NCBI GenBank assembly: GCA_016929065.1
Contig: JAFGJO010000029.1
Location: 1 to 53,312 of the forward strand
DNA from: Spirochaetales bacterium
Lineage (GTDB): Bacteria > Spirochaetota > Spirochaetia > SZUA-6 > RPPD01
DNA length: 53,312 nt
Reading direction: 5' to 3'
Made by a program: the position numbers and the translations under genes. Below, piece by piece: positions 35,291 to 43,652 of this stretch. The notes beneath the pieces were generated by a model. It was not told the origin of the DNA and did no database searches. It saw nothing but the letters and a program-made list of their open reading frames with translations. The first letter of the stretch is position 1. Every line of letters begins with the position of its first letter.

Positions 35291-36316
35291 ATGAAAGACA
35301 GAGATGAAATCACCCAGGATGATCCATCCAGCATTGTGTTTCATATCATCGCTTTTATTACCACATTAACCGTACTGCTCCTTGCGCGGATTGTCTACTC
35401 ATTCCTGCTTTTTCATATCATGGCTGAAATATTTACCATAATAGTATCCATGACCATTTTTCTGTTCGGCTGGAATACCTACAACCGGCTGCCGAACGGA
35501 TTTCTGCGGATCATTCCGGTTTCGTTTCTTTTTTCGGGATTTTTCATTATCCTGCACACTATAACATACAGCGGCATGAATATCATGCCGGGCATCAATG
35601 CAGATGTTCCAACCCAGCTGTGGATTACTGCACAGGTTATACAAGCTTCAAGTTACTGCATCGGGATTATTTTTTTCAACATCAGGCTGAACAAGATTTT
35701 CCTGTTGTTGATCTATGGATTGGTCACGCTTGTATTGTTTCATCTTGTTTTTATCTTCAAACTTTTTCCGGAATGTTTTACACAGGGCGGACTCACACCA
35801 TTTAAAATCATTATGGAATACATAATATGTTTCCTGTTTGCCACGGCACTGATTGCAGTCTATGTAAAACGGCGTGACTTTCACGGTTCAATTTCTGGTT
35901 TGCTTTTTATCTCCATCATACTCTCGATTATCGCTGAACTGTTTTTCACCGTCTATTCCCGCGTCGATGACCATCTCAATGTTGCCGGCCACTTTATCAG
36001 AATCATCTCAATTTACCTTGTCTACTGGGCGGTCTTTGAAACCGGCGTGCGGCAACCATTCTCCATGGTATTTAAAAATATGAAGGAAAATGAACAGAAA
36101 CTCACCGAAGCGTTAGGACGGGTGAAACAACTGCATGGGCTTTTGCCCATCTGTTCATCGTGTAAAAAAATCCGGGATGACAAGGGGTACTGGAATCAAA
36201 TCGAGGAGTATATAAAAGACCATTCAGAGGCGGAGTTCAGCCATGGATTGTGTCCGGAGTGTTATAAAACATATGAAGCAATGATCAAGGATTTGCCGAA
36301 AAAAACAAAAAAATAA
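35291..36316 (+). CDS. MASE3-like membrane sensor with a Cys-rich C-terminal module
   Basis: 341 residues. About seven or eight helices (residues 15-250) resemble the MASE3 sensory domain (GMNIMPGINADVPTQLWITA; VYSRVDDHLNVAGHFIRI). A short coiled helix (KENEQKLTEALGRVKQLHGL) leads to LLPICSSCKKIRDDKGYWNQ...GLCPECYKT, a module with four cysteines in two CxxC pairs (one at CSSC, one at CPEC) common after PAS or receiver domains. There is no histidine kinase, GGDEF or HAMP domain. A metal or redox role for the cysteines is inference. No ribosome site precedes the ATG. The 3' end is 13 bp from the convergent small gene. Confidence 0.8.
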   Translation: MKDRDEITQDDPSSIVFHIIAFITTLTVLLLARIVYSFLLFHIMAEIFTIIVSMTIFLFGWNTYNRLPNGFLRIIPVSFLFSGFFIILHTITYSGMNIMPGINADVPTQLWITAQVIQASSYCIGIIFFNIRLNKIFLLLIYGLVTLVLFHLVFIFKLFPECFTQGGLTPFKIIMEYIICFLFATALIAVYVKRRDFHGSISGLLFISIILSIIAELFFTVYSRVDDHLNVAGHFIRIISIYLVYWAVFETGVRQPFSMVFKNMKENEQKLTEALGRVKQLHGLLPICSSCKKIRDDKGYWNQIEEYIKDHSEAEFSHGLCPECYKTYEAMIKDLPKKTKK

Positions 36317-36329
36317 AATGACAGGCCGG

Positions 36330-36764
36330 TTACATGGCCGGAGCGACAGACAATTTATCTTCAAGTCCCTGTGCAAGCAGGCGTTTATACTCTTCGTTGA
36401 GTTTTGCAAATTCCTTCAGGTTGTGGGGTAATGTATAGGCAATAAACTGACGTGTGACAAATTCATCCTTGTCTTCAACCATATTGCCGGGACTCAGGTA
36501 TGAAATTCCAAGTTTTTCCTTTAATTCCGGAATCATATAGTTATCCACAACATCAAGAAAAGTATCTATAATTCCCGCTTTCTGCGCCAGTTCATTAAGA
36601 TCAAATCGCTGTGTCGATTCACTCGTTAAAAAATCGCGTATCTCCCGGATTTCCTTTAATTCCAGCGGGACGTTGTTGAGCATGCTGTAAAACCATGCAC
36701 GGTCAAAGCTGTGTTCAAATAAATTTCTCATATTTTGAATGACAGGATCCAACATTTTTCTCAT
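36330..36764 (-). CDS. Small soluble protein of unknown function
   Basis: 144 residues, all-helical in appearance, charged and without membrane segments. It begins MRKMLDPVIQNMRNLFEHSF and ends KLSVAPAM. I recognise no family. GGAGG lies upstream of the ATG at a usable distance, so it is probably translated. It is transcribed in the same direction as, and 76 bp downstream of, the MBL/CNBD gene, so it may be co-transcribed with it. Confidence 0.65.
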   Translation of the reverse strand: MRKMLDPVIQNMRNLFEHSFDRAWFYSMLNNVPLELKEIREIRDFLTSESTQRFDLNELAQKAGIIDTFLDVVDNYMIPELKEKLGISYLSPGNMVEDKDEFVTRQFIAYTLPHNLKEFAKLNEEYKRLLAQGLEDKLSVAPAM

Positions 36765-36840
36765 AAAAAGTCCCCTCCGCTGGTAACATTCTGCATGAAA
36801 ACAATAATTTTTTCAAGCATCCTGTATGCAATTCCAGTTG

Positions 36841-38985
36841 TTAGAAATCTACTTTAAATTTCATCACAAGTCCAGGATTTCGGCGTGCGAAATTCAAAAT
36901 ATCCTCCCGCTTGATCATAAAGACAGAAAGGTCCCCGTTGTACCTGAAACTGAATGATGAGGGCAGGTTTTTTTCCACATCATGGAGCTCGCCGACAAAA
37001 TCACCCTTCCCCAGCACAGCCACACGTCGTGCCCCCTTGAACACCTCCACTTCCCCGTCCCGGATAATGAACATGTTCAGAAACGGCTCATTTTCCTGGA
37101 TGAGTGTGCCGGCTCCATGCAGGACAGACCGCGACAATACCGATTCAATCCAGGTCTTTTGATAGGTGGAAAGCCGCTTGAACACCTTGCTTTGCAGCAG
37201 AATATTCCAGCTCTCGGGGTCCCGGTTCTGCACAAGCCGTTTCAGCGTTTCTTCAAATTCGGTCCCGGCAATAAACGATAAAAACTTGTTTTTTTCCATG
37301 GTATAGACAATGACATCCGTTTCTGCGGTGACATCGGCACTCGTCACTGAATCAGTCATCAAAGCCACCTCACCGAAATATTCAAACTCGCTGTAAATCT
37401 TTTTTTCCCGTATTCCCTCGACCGTGATGGCGACATTCCCTGAATAGATAATATAAAACTTGTCGCCCTTCTCTCCCTTCCTTATGATTCTGGTTCCCTT
37501 GCGGTATGTCTCTTCCTTGATGGCAAGAAAAAATTCCTGGACCTTATGAATGGGAAAACTGTGGAAAAAATCCAGATGCTTTAAAATGGAAAGCACTTCG
37601 TATGTTTTTTCAAATGGCGGCGAATGAACTTTAAAATTCACTGTATGTTCCATGCCGAACCGGCACAACGTCAAATTCGAATCGGACGGAAAATCCTTTT
37701 TCGCAATATGATAGACATATATTTTTTTCTGAATATCTTTCGGGAGTGTCGACAGCCAGCTGACCGCAGTATGCAGCGGCGGAATACCTGCTTCATGATA
37801 AATCACCCGGGATTCCCAGGGAAACGAGGAAAACTGCTCATAGCGTTCACGCGAAATAATGTTTTTCTCGAACAATTCCCTGTGTATTTTGGGCTCCCCC
37901 TGATGATCCGAGGAATAGACAAATGACTGCCCGTGAAAACTCATCTTGAATCCAATAGTGGGAATCGAGTGCAATGAATAAAAAGAATTGAACTCGGCCC
38001 CATGGATAAAAAACGGCTTCTCGATATAGACCGGCACAAAATCAAATAGCTGCATCAGGTAGGGAATGGATTCACCAGACAAGGCAGAATATTTGCGCAG
38101 AAAACTGTTCAGAATTGTCTTTGTGGTATAGAGGGTAATCTTCCCCTCTTCCATGATTTTCTGAAACGTGCCCGCATCATGGTCTGCATGGCAATGTGTC
38201 AGAATAATACTGTCAATCAGTTTTGGATTGACATTTGAATCGTTGAGCCACTCGGTTGAGTTGACCGGCGGGTCAATCATAACGCCCCGGTGATTCAGCC
38301 AGATAATAAACCCCGATGTGTTTTCTGTGGAGTCAAATCCATGGCTGGGGCCAAGGCAGGTCACGGCAAAAAGCGGCGGCCGGTAAGGCTCATTCAGCCG
38401 CATACCAATGTCATACCGGGGTTTATATTCGATAAGGCCTGGTACCGATGCAATCTTTATCCCTTTTTCGTGAAAATGAAAACAGCAATCCTCGTCGGAT
38501 ACGATTTCGACATCGTTCACACTGCATCTATTGTTCTCAAAATGGATAAATTGCAGAAGATCACTGAACTCAAATGTCTTGTAGAATTCCATCTCTTTTT
38601 TGATATTCGGGATAAGTGCGTCCGGCGTGGAAATATGAACATCATCTGCAAGATTGACATTTTTGGGCCCGAATACCGCTTCCTGAAGCACCCTCATGAG
38701 CCGCTCGCTCTGCTCATGGGTAGCAATAATCGTTGTCTTCCGTTTCTTGATGAAAAAATTGAAATAGATGGGAAACTCAAGCTCGGCCAGGCTGATTCCC
38801 TTTTCGGGATTGAACAGTCTTTGGGGCAAAACAAATATCTGCGGCACACTGTCCGAAAGCAGCATGGTATCCTTGATGGTCTCGGGCGGTGAACCCACCT
38901 GAATATATCCCTGTGACGTCTGGACAAGTGACCCGCCGCGCGGCAGGCTGGTGACGGTTTCATTCAGCTTCTGTAATGAATACAT
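36841..38985 (-). CDS. MBL-fold hydrolase with two cyclic-nucleotide-binding domains
   Basis: 714 residues. An N-terminal stretch (1-200) of unknown fold precedes a metallo-beta-lactamase core with HCHADHD (H264, H266, D268, H269), later YSSDHQGEP and IYHEAG with the expected metal-ligand positions. Two CNMP-binding domains follow, about 478-600 (GEKGDKFYIIYSGNVAITVE, FGEVALMTDSV) and 605-714 (NEPFLNMFIIRDGEVEVFKG, KGDFVGELHDVEK). This architecture is typical of spirochaetes, where such proteins are annotated as cyclic-nucleotide-activated phosphodiesterases; no assay is known to me for this one. GGGGAG lies 3 bases before the ATG. It probably links cAMP/cGMP level to hydrolysis of a phosphodiester. 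Confidence 0.88.
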   Translation of the reverse strand: MYSLQKLNETVTSLPRGGSLVQTSQGYIQVGSPPETIKDTMLLSDSVPQIFVLPQRLFNPEKGISLAELEFPIYFNFFIKKRKTTIIATHEQSERLMRVLQEAVFGPKNVNLADDVHISTPDALIPNIKKEMEFYKTFEFSDLLQFIHFENNRCSVNDVEIVSDEDCCFHFHEKGIKIASVPGLIEYKPRYDIGMRLNEPYRPPLFAVTCLGPSHGFDSTENTSGFIIWLNHRGVMIDPPVNSTEWLNDSNVNPKLIDSIILTHCHADHDAGTFQKIMEEGKITLYTTKTILNSFLRKYSALSGESIPYLMQLFDFVPVYIEKPFFIHGAEFNSFYSLHSIPTIGFKMSFHGQSFVYSSDHQGEPKIHRELFEKNIISRERYEQFSSFPWESRVIYHEAGIPPLHTAVSWLSTLPKDIQKKIYVYHIAKKDFPSDSNLTLCRFGMEHTVNFKVHSPPFEKTYEVLSILKHLDFFHSFPIHKVQEFFLAIKEETYRKGTRIIRKGEKGDKFYIIYSGNVAITVEGIREKKIYSEFEYFGEVALMTDSVTSADVTAETDVIVYTMEKNKFLSFIAGTEFEETLKRLVQNRDPESWNILLQSKVFKRLSTYQKTWIESVLSRSVLHGAGTLIQENEPFLNMFIIRDGEVEVFKGARRVAVLGKGDFVGELHDVEKNLPSSFSFRYNGDLSVFMIKREDILNFARRNPGLVMKFKVDF

Positions 38986-39330
38986 GTTCTCCCCATATGA
39001 TATTTATTATATAGTATTTCCATCTCTTTTCATTTTCGGTGAAATAAATCGAAAGGTCAAATGGAATTATCAGGCTCAAATAATTCTTTTTAAGTATATT
39101 TTATCACGAATCAATTGTTTTTACCGGAAATATTTTTATAATATTTTATTAAGAGAAATATATTTAAGGAAAGGAAAGGCAGGAAATTAATAATTTACAG
39201 TACCCCTGAGGACACTATAGTAACGGGCCCCTCAGAATATTCTTGTGAAATATATCTTCTTTTCCTGAGTTCCTGTTTTCCTTATATTCACTTTTCTCAC
39301 AGACTTTTTTTCCTTATTTCATGCGAAATA
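38986..39330. repeat. AT-rich spacer with pyrimidine repeat relics
   Basis: 345 bp between the divergently read MBL/CNBD start and the GH57 stop. At about 39250-39300 it holds TTTTCCTGAGTTCCTGTTTTCC, a relative of the 33-bp array unit. A CTGAGG...CCTCAG inverted repeat spans 39206-39235. No coding frame and no tRNA or rRNA seen. Confidence 0.6.
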
Positions 39331-40605
39331 TCAGGAAAGCTCCTGGAGTACTTTCCTCGCCTTGTTATAGCAGAACCTCCGGTGTTCCGGGTGGGGGGTC
39401 CACCCTCTTCCGTCGGAATTATACGCGAGCAGCAGGTCTTTGAGAATCCGGTTGCGGGTTGATAGTTGCATTCCCGCTTCCTTTTCCCGAAATGCAGAAG
39501 CAGCCTCTGTTGATATTTTTTCGAGGATCACATTATCAGGATCTCTTCTCCATAATTCAAAACTCTTGTCGCTCGACCAGCTCCCTGCTTTTACATAGAC
39601 TGAGGTGGGAATATGCGGATTTCCCTGTTCTTTCAAGTCAGCTTCCATGTTTTTACACAGATCTGTCGGGAGTGTACACCGAAAGCTTTGTGATACTGAC
39701 AAATGCTGTAAAAAAGAAACAAGCCGGGAGACCGGGATCGCCCTTTTAATCGTATTTCCGCCTGCCCCGTAAAACTCGACATCTGCTGAATAGGGGAAAA
39801 ACAGGCTGTAGGGTGTCATGTCTTTTTTTTTCAATGTTCGCTGTATTCGTTTTAAAAGATGTTTTTCCCTGAACAGTAAATTTCTGGACAGACAGAGCAG
39901 TGTATAGGTAATCCAGACTGTCTCCAGCTGAAATCCCCAGAGTGACGTTTCCCCCGCCCCCTGCCAAAGCAGCGGTGAATAATCATGCTGTTTGTACAAC
40001 AATGTATCAAGCGACTGCAAAAACAGAAACGCATCGAAGGGATTCCCCTTTGATGCTTCTGCAGTAATTTTGGTGAATACGCGGGGGAACCGGTCAAATT
40101 CATTTGCCTCGTTTAAAAATCCCTTGCCGCTCAACTCCACCAGGTCCCGGTCCAGAAATGACCAGGTATACCCCTGTTCTGAAAGAATGTCCGGCAGTAT
40201 TGGTGACGTTCCCAGCTCCGGGGGGAAAAATCCCTGCGGAGTATATCCAAGCAGACGCTCTGCAGTGCTTTTAAAGAGCCGGATATCCTCGACCTGGAGC
40301 CAGAGCGGCAAAAGCGGCAGTACCGCATGAGCATAACTGGTGCCGGCAAGTTCGATACGGTGCTCGGCAATCCCTTTTTTTATAAGATCGAGAACTTCAG
40401 TGTTCCCCTTGTAAATTTCCGGGTGCTCGCCGGCAAGGACCTCCAGAGTGAACCCGGAAAAATTGAATACAGCCTTGATCCCCGGGACCGTCTCGAGAGC
40501 TTTTATGACCGGGATGTAGCTGTTTTCAACGAGAAAAGGAATTCTTGAAAAGGAAAACTCTGCATAGAGGATATTGGCATGAAACAGAAGCGATACCGAT
40601 ATCAT
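39331..40605 (-). CDS. GH57-family alpha-glycosidase/amylase-like protein
   Basis: 424 residues, consistent with the GH57 barrel. Conserved blocks in order: an N-terminal FHANILYAEFSF (family HQPY-like block), FNFSGFTLEVL, IELAGTSYAHAVLPLLP (GHEiELLgHgYyHPil), and GFFPPELG with the nucleophile Glu near 130. SDGRGWTPHPEHRR near the C-terminus is also typical. GH57 enzymes act on alpha-1,4 glucans as amylases, amylopullulanases or branching enzymes. No signal peptide is evident, so it may be cytoplasmic and act on storage polysaccharide. No ribosome site precedes the ATG. It is downstream of, and same-strand with, the PL1 lipoprotein, 149 bp away. Confidence 0.82.
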   Translation of the reverse strand: MISVSLLFHANILYAEFSFSRIPFLVENSYIPVIKALETVPGIKAVFNFSGFTLEVLAGEHPEIYKGNTEVLDLIKKGIAEHRIELAGTSYAHAVLPLLPLWLQVEDIRLFKSTAERLLGYTPQGFFPPELGTSPILPDILSEQGYTWSFLDRDLVELSGKGFLNEANEFDRFPRVFTKITAEASKGNPFDAFLFLQSLDTLLYKQHDYSPLLWQGAGETSLWGFQLETVWITYTLLCLSRNLLFREKHLLKRIQRTLKKKDMTPYSLFFPYSADVEFYGAGGNTIKRAIPVSRLVSFLQHLSVSQSFRCTLPTDLCKNMEADLKEQGNPHIPTSVYVKAGSWSSDKSFELWRRDPDNVILEKISTEAASAFREKEAGMQLSTRNRILKDLLLAYNSDGRGWTPHPEHRRFCYNKARKVLQELS

Positions 40606-40706
40606 TTTGTAATTGTAAGAAATTATTTTTTTTTAGGCAATACTGATGAAAAAAAGTAAAAAACCGGAGAGAGCATATGTTTTTTCCTCGCGGTGCATAT
40701 AACAAA

Positions 40707-40732
40707 GGCCTGAATGTGAACACACTCAGGCC
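40707..40732 (-). terminator. Hairpin after the PL1 lipoprotein gene
   Basis: GGCCTGA/TCAGGCC closes a stem that continues as TGTG/CACA after one mismatch, 23 bases downstream of the PL1 stop. The U tract on the minus side is weak (TTTGTTATA), so termination may be partial. Confidence 0.5.
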
Positions 40733-40754
40733 GCATATAATCATTTCAACAGCA

Positions 40755-42647
40755 TCAGGGTAAACTCGTCATTATCCCGACACCGGCATAATCGGTGGGC
40801 GTGCCGGACTGAATCGCCGAAGCCAATACCGCACTCCATGAGTAAGTCGGTGTCCAGGCGGCATTGGAAGATGGCAGGCTGTTTGTGCAGCTGTCAGCAG
40901 TATTGTCAAGCAGAGAGTAAGTCCCGGTGCTGTCGGAAGTAAATACCGGTTTTTTCACGTTGAGAAAATAATTGCCCTGAATAAAGAGCACTGCACTGCA
41001 GCGTGAATCAACGCCGTCTGTCTGCGGGGTTCCGTCGACGAGTCCATCATAATAGTTGTTGTAAACGTGTGCCCGGCCGTGACGCAAAAGAGGCAGACGT
41101 GAATTGATATTCTGGAAATAGTTATGATGCAGGGAAATGCGCATACCGGCATCTTCGGTATCACCGTCGCTGTCGCCCCAAAGCAGGGATTTCCAGTGGT
41201 CATGGAAATAGCAGTTGGAGATGGTAATCCACTGGGCTATATCCGAGATATCAATCTGCCCGTCATAAAATTCTTTATAATCATATTCATCGATAAAACC
41301 ATCGGCAACTCCTTCTGTTGGGCCCGAAACATCGGGACAGGCGGCCGGTGCAAGCTGTGAATAGAACTCACAGTGGTCGATCCAGATATGCTTTCCGCCG
41401 TTGATGCTGATATTGTCGTTCCCTGTCCCGCCGAAATCGGGAGCATCACAGCCGATCACTTCCGAGAAAACGAGATTGCGGATTATGTAGTTTTCACCGG
41501 GAAGTTTCAGCTCGATGTTCTTGAGGTGCCCCTGCGTGAGTGTTCCGCCGTCCGGAATGGCTCCGTAAATGGTCTTGTTCGAGGCCACTGTAATACTGTC
41601 GCTGACTTTCGGATCAGGTGTCGTGATGGTGCCGTTCACAATAACGACATGGGGATCGGTACTGGTGAGATATGTCTTTAGATCGGCCAGATTGTCAACG
41701 TATACTGTTGTCCCGCCCAGGCCGCCGGTAAGGGTGTACGGGGTCGCTTCGTCATCCTGGACCGCGCCGTAGCCGATCAGTTCAGACGGCTGGACTGCAG
41801 TATCGGGAATAAACCGGGCTGTCGCAACAACATTACTGTTGATAGTGAAGCTATACTCGCTCAGGCCAGAACTGATACCCCCCTCCCATGTATCGAAAAC
41901 AAATCCGCTGTCGGCCGTTGCGGTGAGGGTTACTTCCGTGCCCGGCAGGTAATATTCCTGAACCGGGTCGACGGCGATAGAACCGGAGCCTGCCTTGACG
42001 CTGGTGTTCAGCGTATATAAAGAGGTAACGCCGCTTCCCGCAGCAAGCGCCAAGCTGCCCGAAACTTCACAAGCCGAAATGTTGGCAAGACCCTTCATGA
42101 AACCGGGACCGGCTGGAGTGCTTCGGGTGTAGCCGATGGTATTCACCGCCACAAGGCGTATTTCATTGTCCCCGACAATAAGGGGAACCAAAACGGCATC
42201 TGTATATGCATAAACCGTTGTAGAACCAGTGTACGCAAATTCGATAATTTCATCGGAATCCACAAGAACCTTTGTGCCGTTTACAATGAGCCAGGCATCG
42301 CGAAGGTTGGTCTGGGTTCCACCGAACGCATAAAAAAACCGCACCTGATAGTTTCCTGCTTCTGAGGCATTCACTGAGTACACGAGCCGGGCAGAGGTGG
42401 CCGGTGTTGTGGCCGTATTGTTTGACATGCCGTTAAAACAGTAATATCCGCCGTTTTGTTGTATATAGGCTGTGTCGGGATAAAAATCCAAAAGCCCGTC
42501 GGGCAAATTGTCTACTGTCGAAGAGCTGTTCAGCTGAATGGTCAGATTATTTGTTGCGCCGCCGCCCGGATTGGTACAGCCGGGGAAAATAATGCTCAGG
42601 ACTGCCAGACAGGCCGTCATAATGAATGACATATACCGGTGAGTCAT
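40755..42647 (-). CDS. PL1 pectate lyase lipoprotein with N-terminal carbohydrate-binding and repeat domains
   Basis: About 630 residues. Lipobox near IFPGC (Cys about 23). Order: a beta-sandwich of CBM35-like or malectin-like type (about 30-195; YYCFNGMSNN, ...NYQVRFFYAFGG), a short repeat domain (about 215-285; EVTLTATADSGFVFDTWEGG, typical InlB-repeat-like), then a PL1 beta-helix (about 290-630). In PL1: DNISINGGKHIWIDHCEF, SLLWGDSDGD with Asp ligands, and HHNYFQNINSRLPLLRHGRA with the catalytic Arg. It cleaves polygalacturonate by beta-elimination at the cell surface. Start is ATG 42647 with AAGGAG 7 bases upstream; an in-frame GTG/TTG-type extension to 42710 is unsupported. Confidence 0.9.
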   Translation of the reverse strand: MTHRYMSFIMTACLAVLSIIFPGCTNPGGGATNNLTIQLNSSSTVDNLPDGLLDFYPDTAYIQQNGGYYCFNGMSNNTATTPATSARLVYSVNASEAGNYQVRFFYAFGGTQTNLRDAWLIVNGTKVLVDSDEIIEFAYTGSTTVYAYTDAVLVPLIVGDNEIRLVAVNTIGYTRSTPAGPGFMKGLANISACEVSGSLALAAGSGVTSLYTLNTSVKAGSGSIAVDPVQEYYLPGTEVTLTATADSGFVFDTWEGGISSGLSEYSFTINSNVVATARFIPDTAVQPSELIGYGAVQDDEATPYTLTGGLGGTTVYVDNLADLKTYLTSTDPHVVIVNGTITTPDPKVSDSITVASNKTIYGAIPDGGTLTQGHLKNIELKLPGENYIIRNLVFSEVIGCDAPDFGGTGNDNISINGGKHIWIDHCEFYSQLAPAACPDVSGPTEGVADGFIDEYDYKEFYDGQIDISDIAQWITISNCYFHDHWKSLLWGDSDGDTEDAGMRISLHHNYFQNINSRLPLLRHGRAHVYNNYYDGLVDGTPQTDGVDSRCSAVLFIQGNYFLNVKKPVFTSDSTGTYSLLDNTADSCTNSLPSSNAAWTPTYSWSAVLASAIQSGTPTDYAGVGIMTSLP

Positions 42648-42681
42648 AATACTGCTCCTTGCAGATAAATATTCTGTCGAT

Positions 42682-42710
42682 ATTTTTACACGAATTGGAT
42701 GCACAGTCAA
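42682..42710 (-). promoter_or_regulatory. Candidate sigma-70 promoter of the PL1 gene
   Basis: On the minus strand TTGACT (42705-42710) is followed by 16 bases and TAAAAA (42683-42688), 36 bp upstream of the start. The -10 is a weak match, so the call is tentative. Confidence 0.35.
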
Positions 42711-42810
42711 GCAAAACTGGGTATGCTGCAGATCAAAGAACCGGAATTTTGGATCGGTTCAAAAAAAAGCAATACACCTGTATTGTCAGAAGGTGATATC
42801 GTACCGCCAA

Positions 42811-42927
42811 TTATTCCCGCGGGTTTTTCTTTTCCTGCCCGGGTCTTGGCCGCGGAACCGGCCGTGTATTCGGCGGGCCATGTCTTGTATTTTTTTTGGA
42901 AACGGGTATTTTGATCACGTGGTTCAT
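42811..42927 (-). CDS. 38-residue Arg/Pro-rich mini-gene overlapping the SLATT-like stop
   Basis: An ATGA overlap joins this ORF to the stop of the upstream gene, and GAAGGAAGG lies 9 bases before its ATG, inside that gene's 3' end. The product (MNHVIKIPVSKKNTRH, then a PRPVPRPRPG-like run) is basic and has about 10 prolines, without a membrane helix. It is a different frame from the longer open frame at 42707-42937. Function unknown; the coupling suggests it belongs with the SLATT-like protein. The reading frame's conservation has not been tested. Confidence 0.45.
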   Translation of the reverse strand: MNHVIKIPVSKKNTRHGPPNTRPVPRPRPGQEKKNPRE

Positions 42928-43472
42928 ACTGCTGCACCTTCCTTCATTTTGCCCGGGATAATCTGGTCGGCAATAATCAAATCAAGCTGTTTTTGAATCC
43001 GCACCTTGAGCCCGCGAAACAACAATACATCAGGCGGTATTTTTGCGCTTGCTTTTTTGTATTTTTCCAGAAGTTTCGTTCGTTTGTCCAGTGTCTTCCT
43101 GACATCAAATTCAGAATCAATTTTCATCCCGGTCCGCAACGATTCACAATCGATGCGGAGAGCGTTGAACTCTGTTTTTACTGTATTCCAGTCCTTTACC
43201 TTTGCGGTTGTGGCAAAAACAATCTGCAGGATGGTAAAGACCGCTGCGATTCCGGCGATACCCGTCCAGAGCATCTGAAAGGGCGGCTGCGCCCAGAATG
43301 CCCATCCTGCAACCGCCGAACTGCCGGCTGTCGCAGCAGCAAGAAATTTTGCAGCTGTATCAAACCGCTGCCAGAAATTGCATCGTGATTCCGCTTCCAT
43401 TTCCTGGTAATAAGAATCATAGAACGTCTCAAAAACCGCCTCCCAGACAAGATCACGTTTATCCTCTGCCAT
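42924..43472 (-). CDS. SLATT-like two-TM membrane protein
   Basis: 182 residues. After a helical start (about 15-30, TFYDSYYQEMEAESRCNFWQ) lie two membrane helices (about 40-85; FLAAATAGSSAVAGWAFWA and GIAGIAAVFTILQIVFA), then a long helical cytoplasmic part (NTVKTEFNALRIDCESLRTG and a charged coiled coil). This is the layout of SLATT/DUF4231 proteins (SMODS- and SLOG-associating 2TM effectors), proposed as pore formers in nucleotide-activated immunity. No SMODS, SLOG, CD-NTase or toxin gene is next to it. ATG 43472 has AAGGAG eight bases upstream; the longer frame to 43508 is unsupported. Family assignment is moderate. Confidence 0.65.
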   Translation of the reverse strand: MAEDKRDLVWEAVFETFYDSYYQEMEAESRCNFWQRFDTAAKFLAAATAGSSAVAGWAFWAQPPFQMLWTGIAGIAAVFTILQIVFATTAKVKDWNTVKTEFNALRIDCESLRTGMKIDSEFDVRKTLDKRTKLLEKYKKASAKIPPDVLLFRGLKVRIQKQLDLIIADQIIPGKMKEGAAV

Positions 43473-43652
43473 ATCCATCGCTCCTTCGCATGAATTGTGC
43501 ATCAGCACCTTGTTCTTGTTACAAACAATTTATTTCATGTGAGGTAACTATTTTTTCCAGCAAAGCACATCTGACGTACGGATATTTATATTTTAAATTG
43601 TTATGAGAGCGGAGTTTGTTTCGAAGAATATGCAATTTATATACCGAGGGGC

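Noticed and set aside
42707-42937. 76-residue gene in a competing frame upstream of the PL1 lipoprotein
   Set aside because: No coding features, no proper ribosome site, and the overlapping ATGA-coupled 38-residue frame has better start signals.
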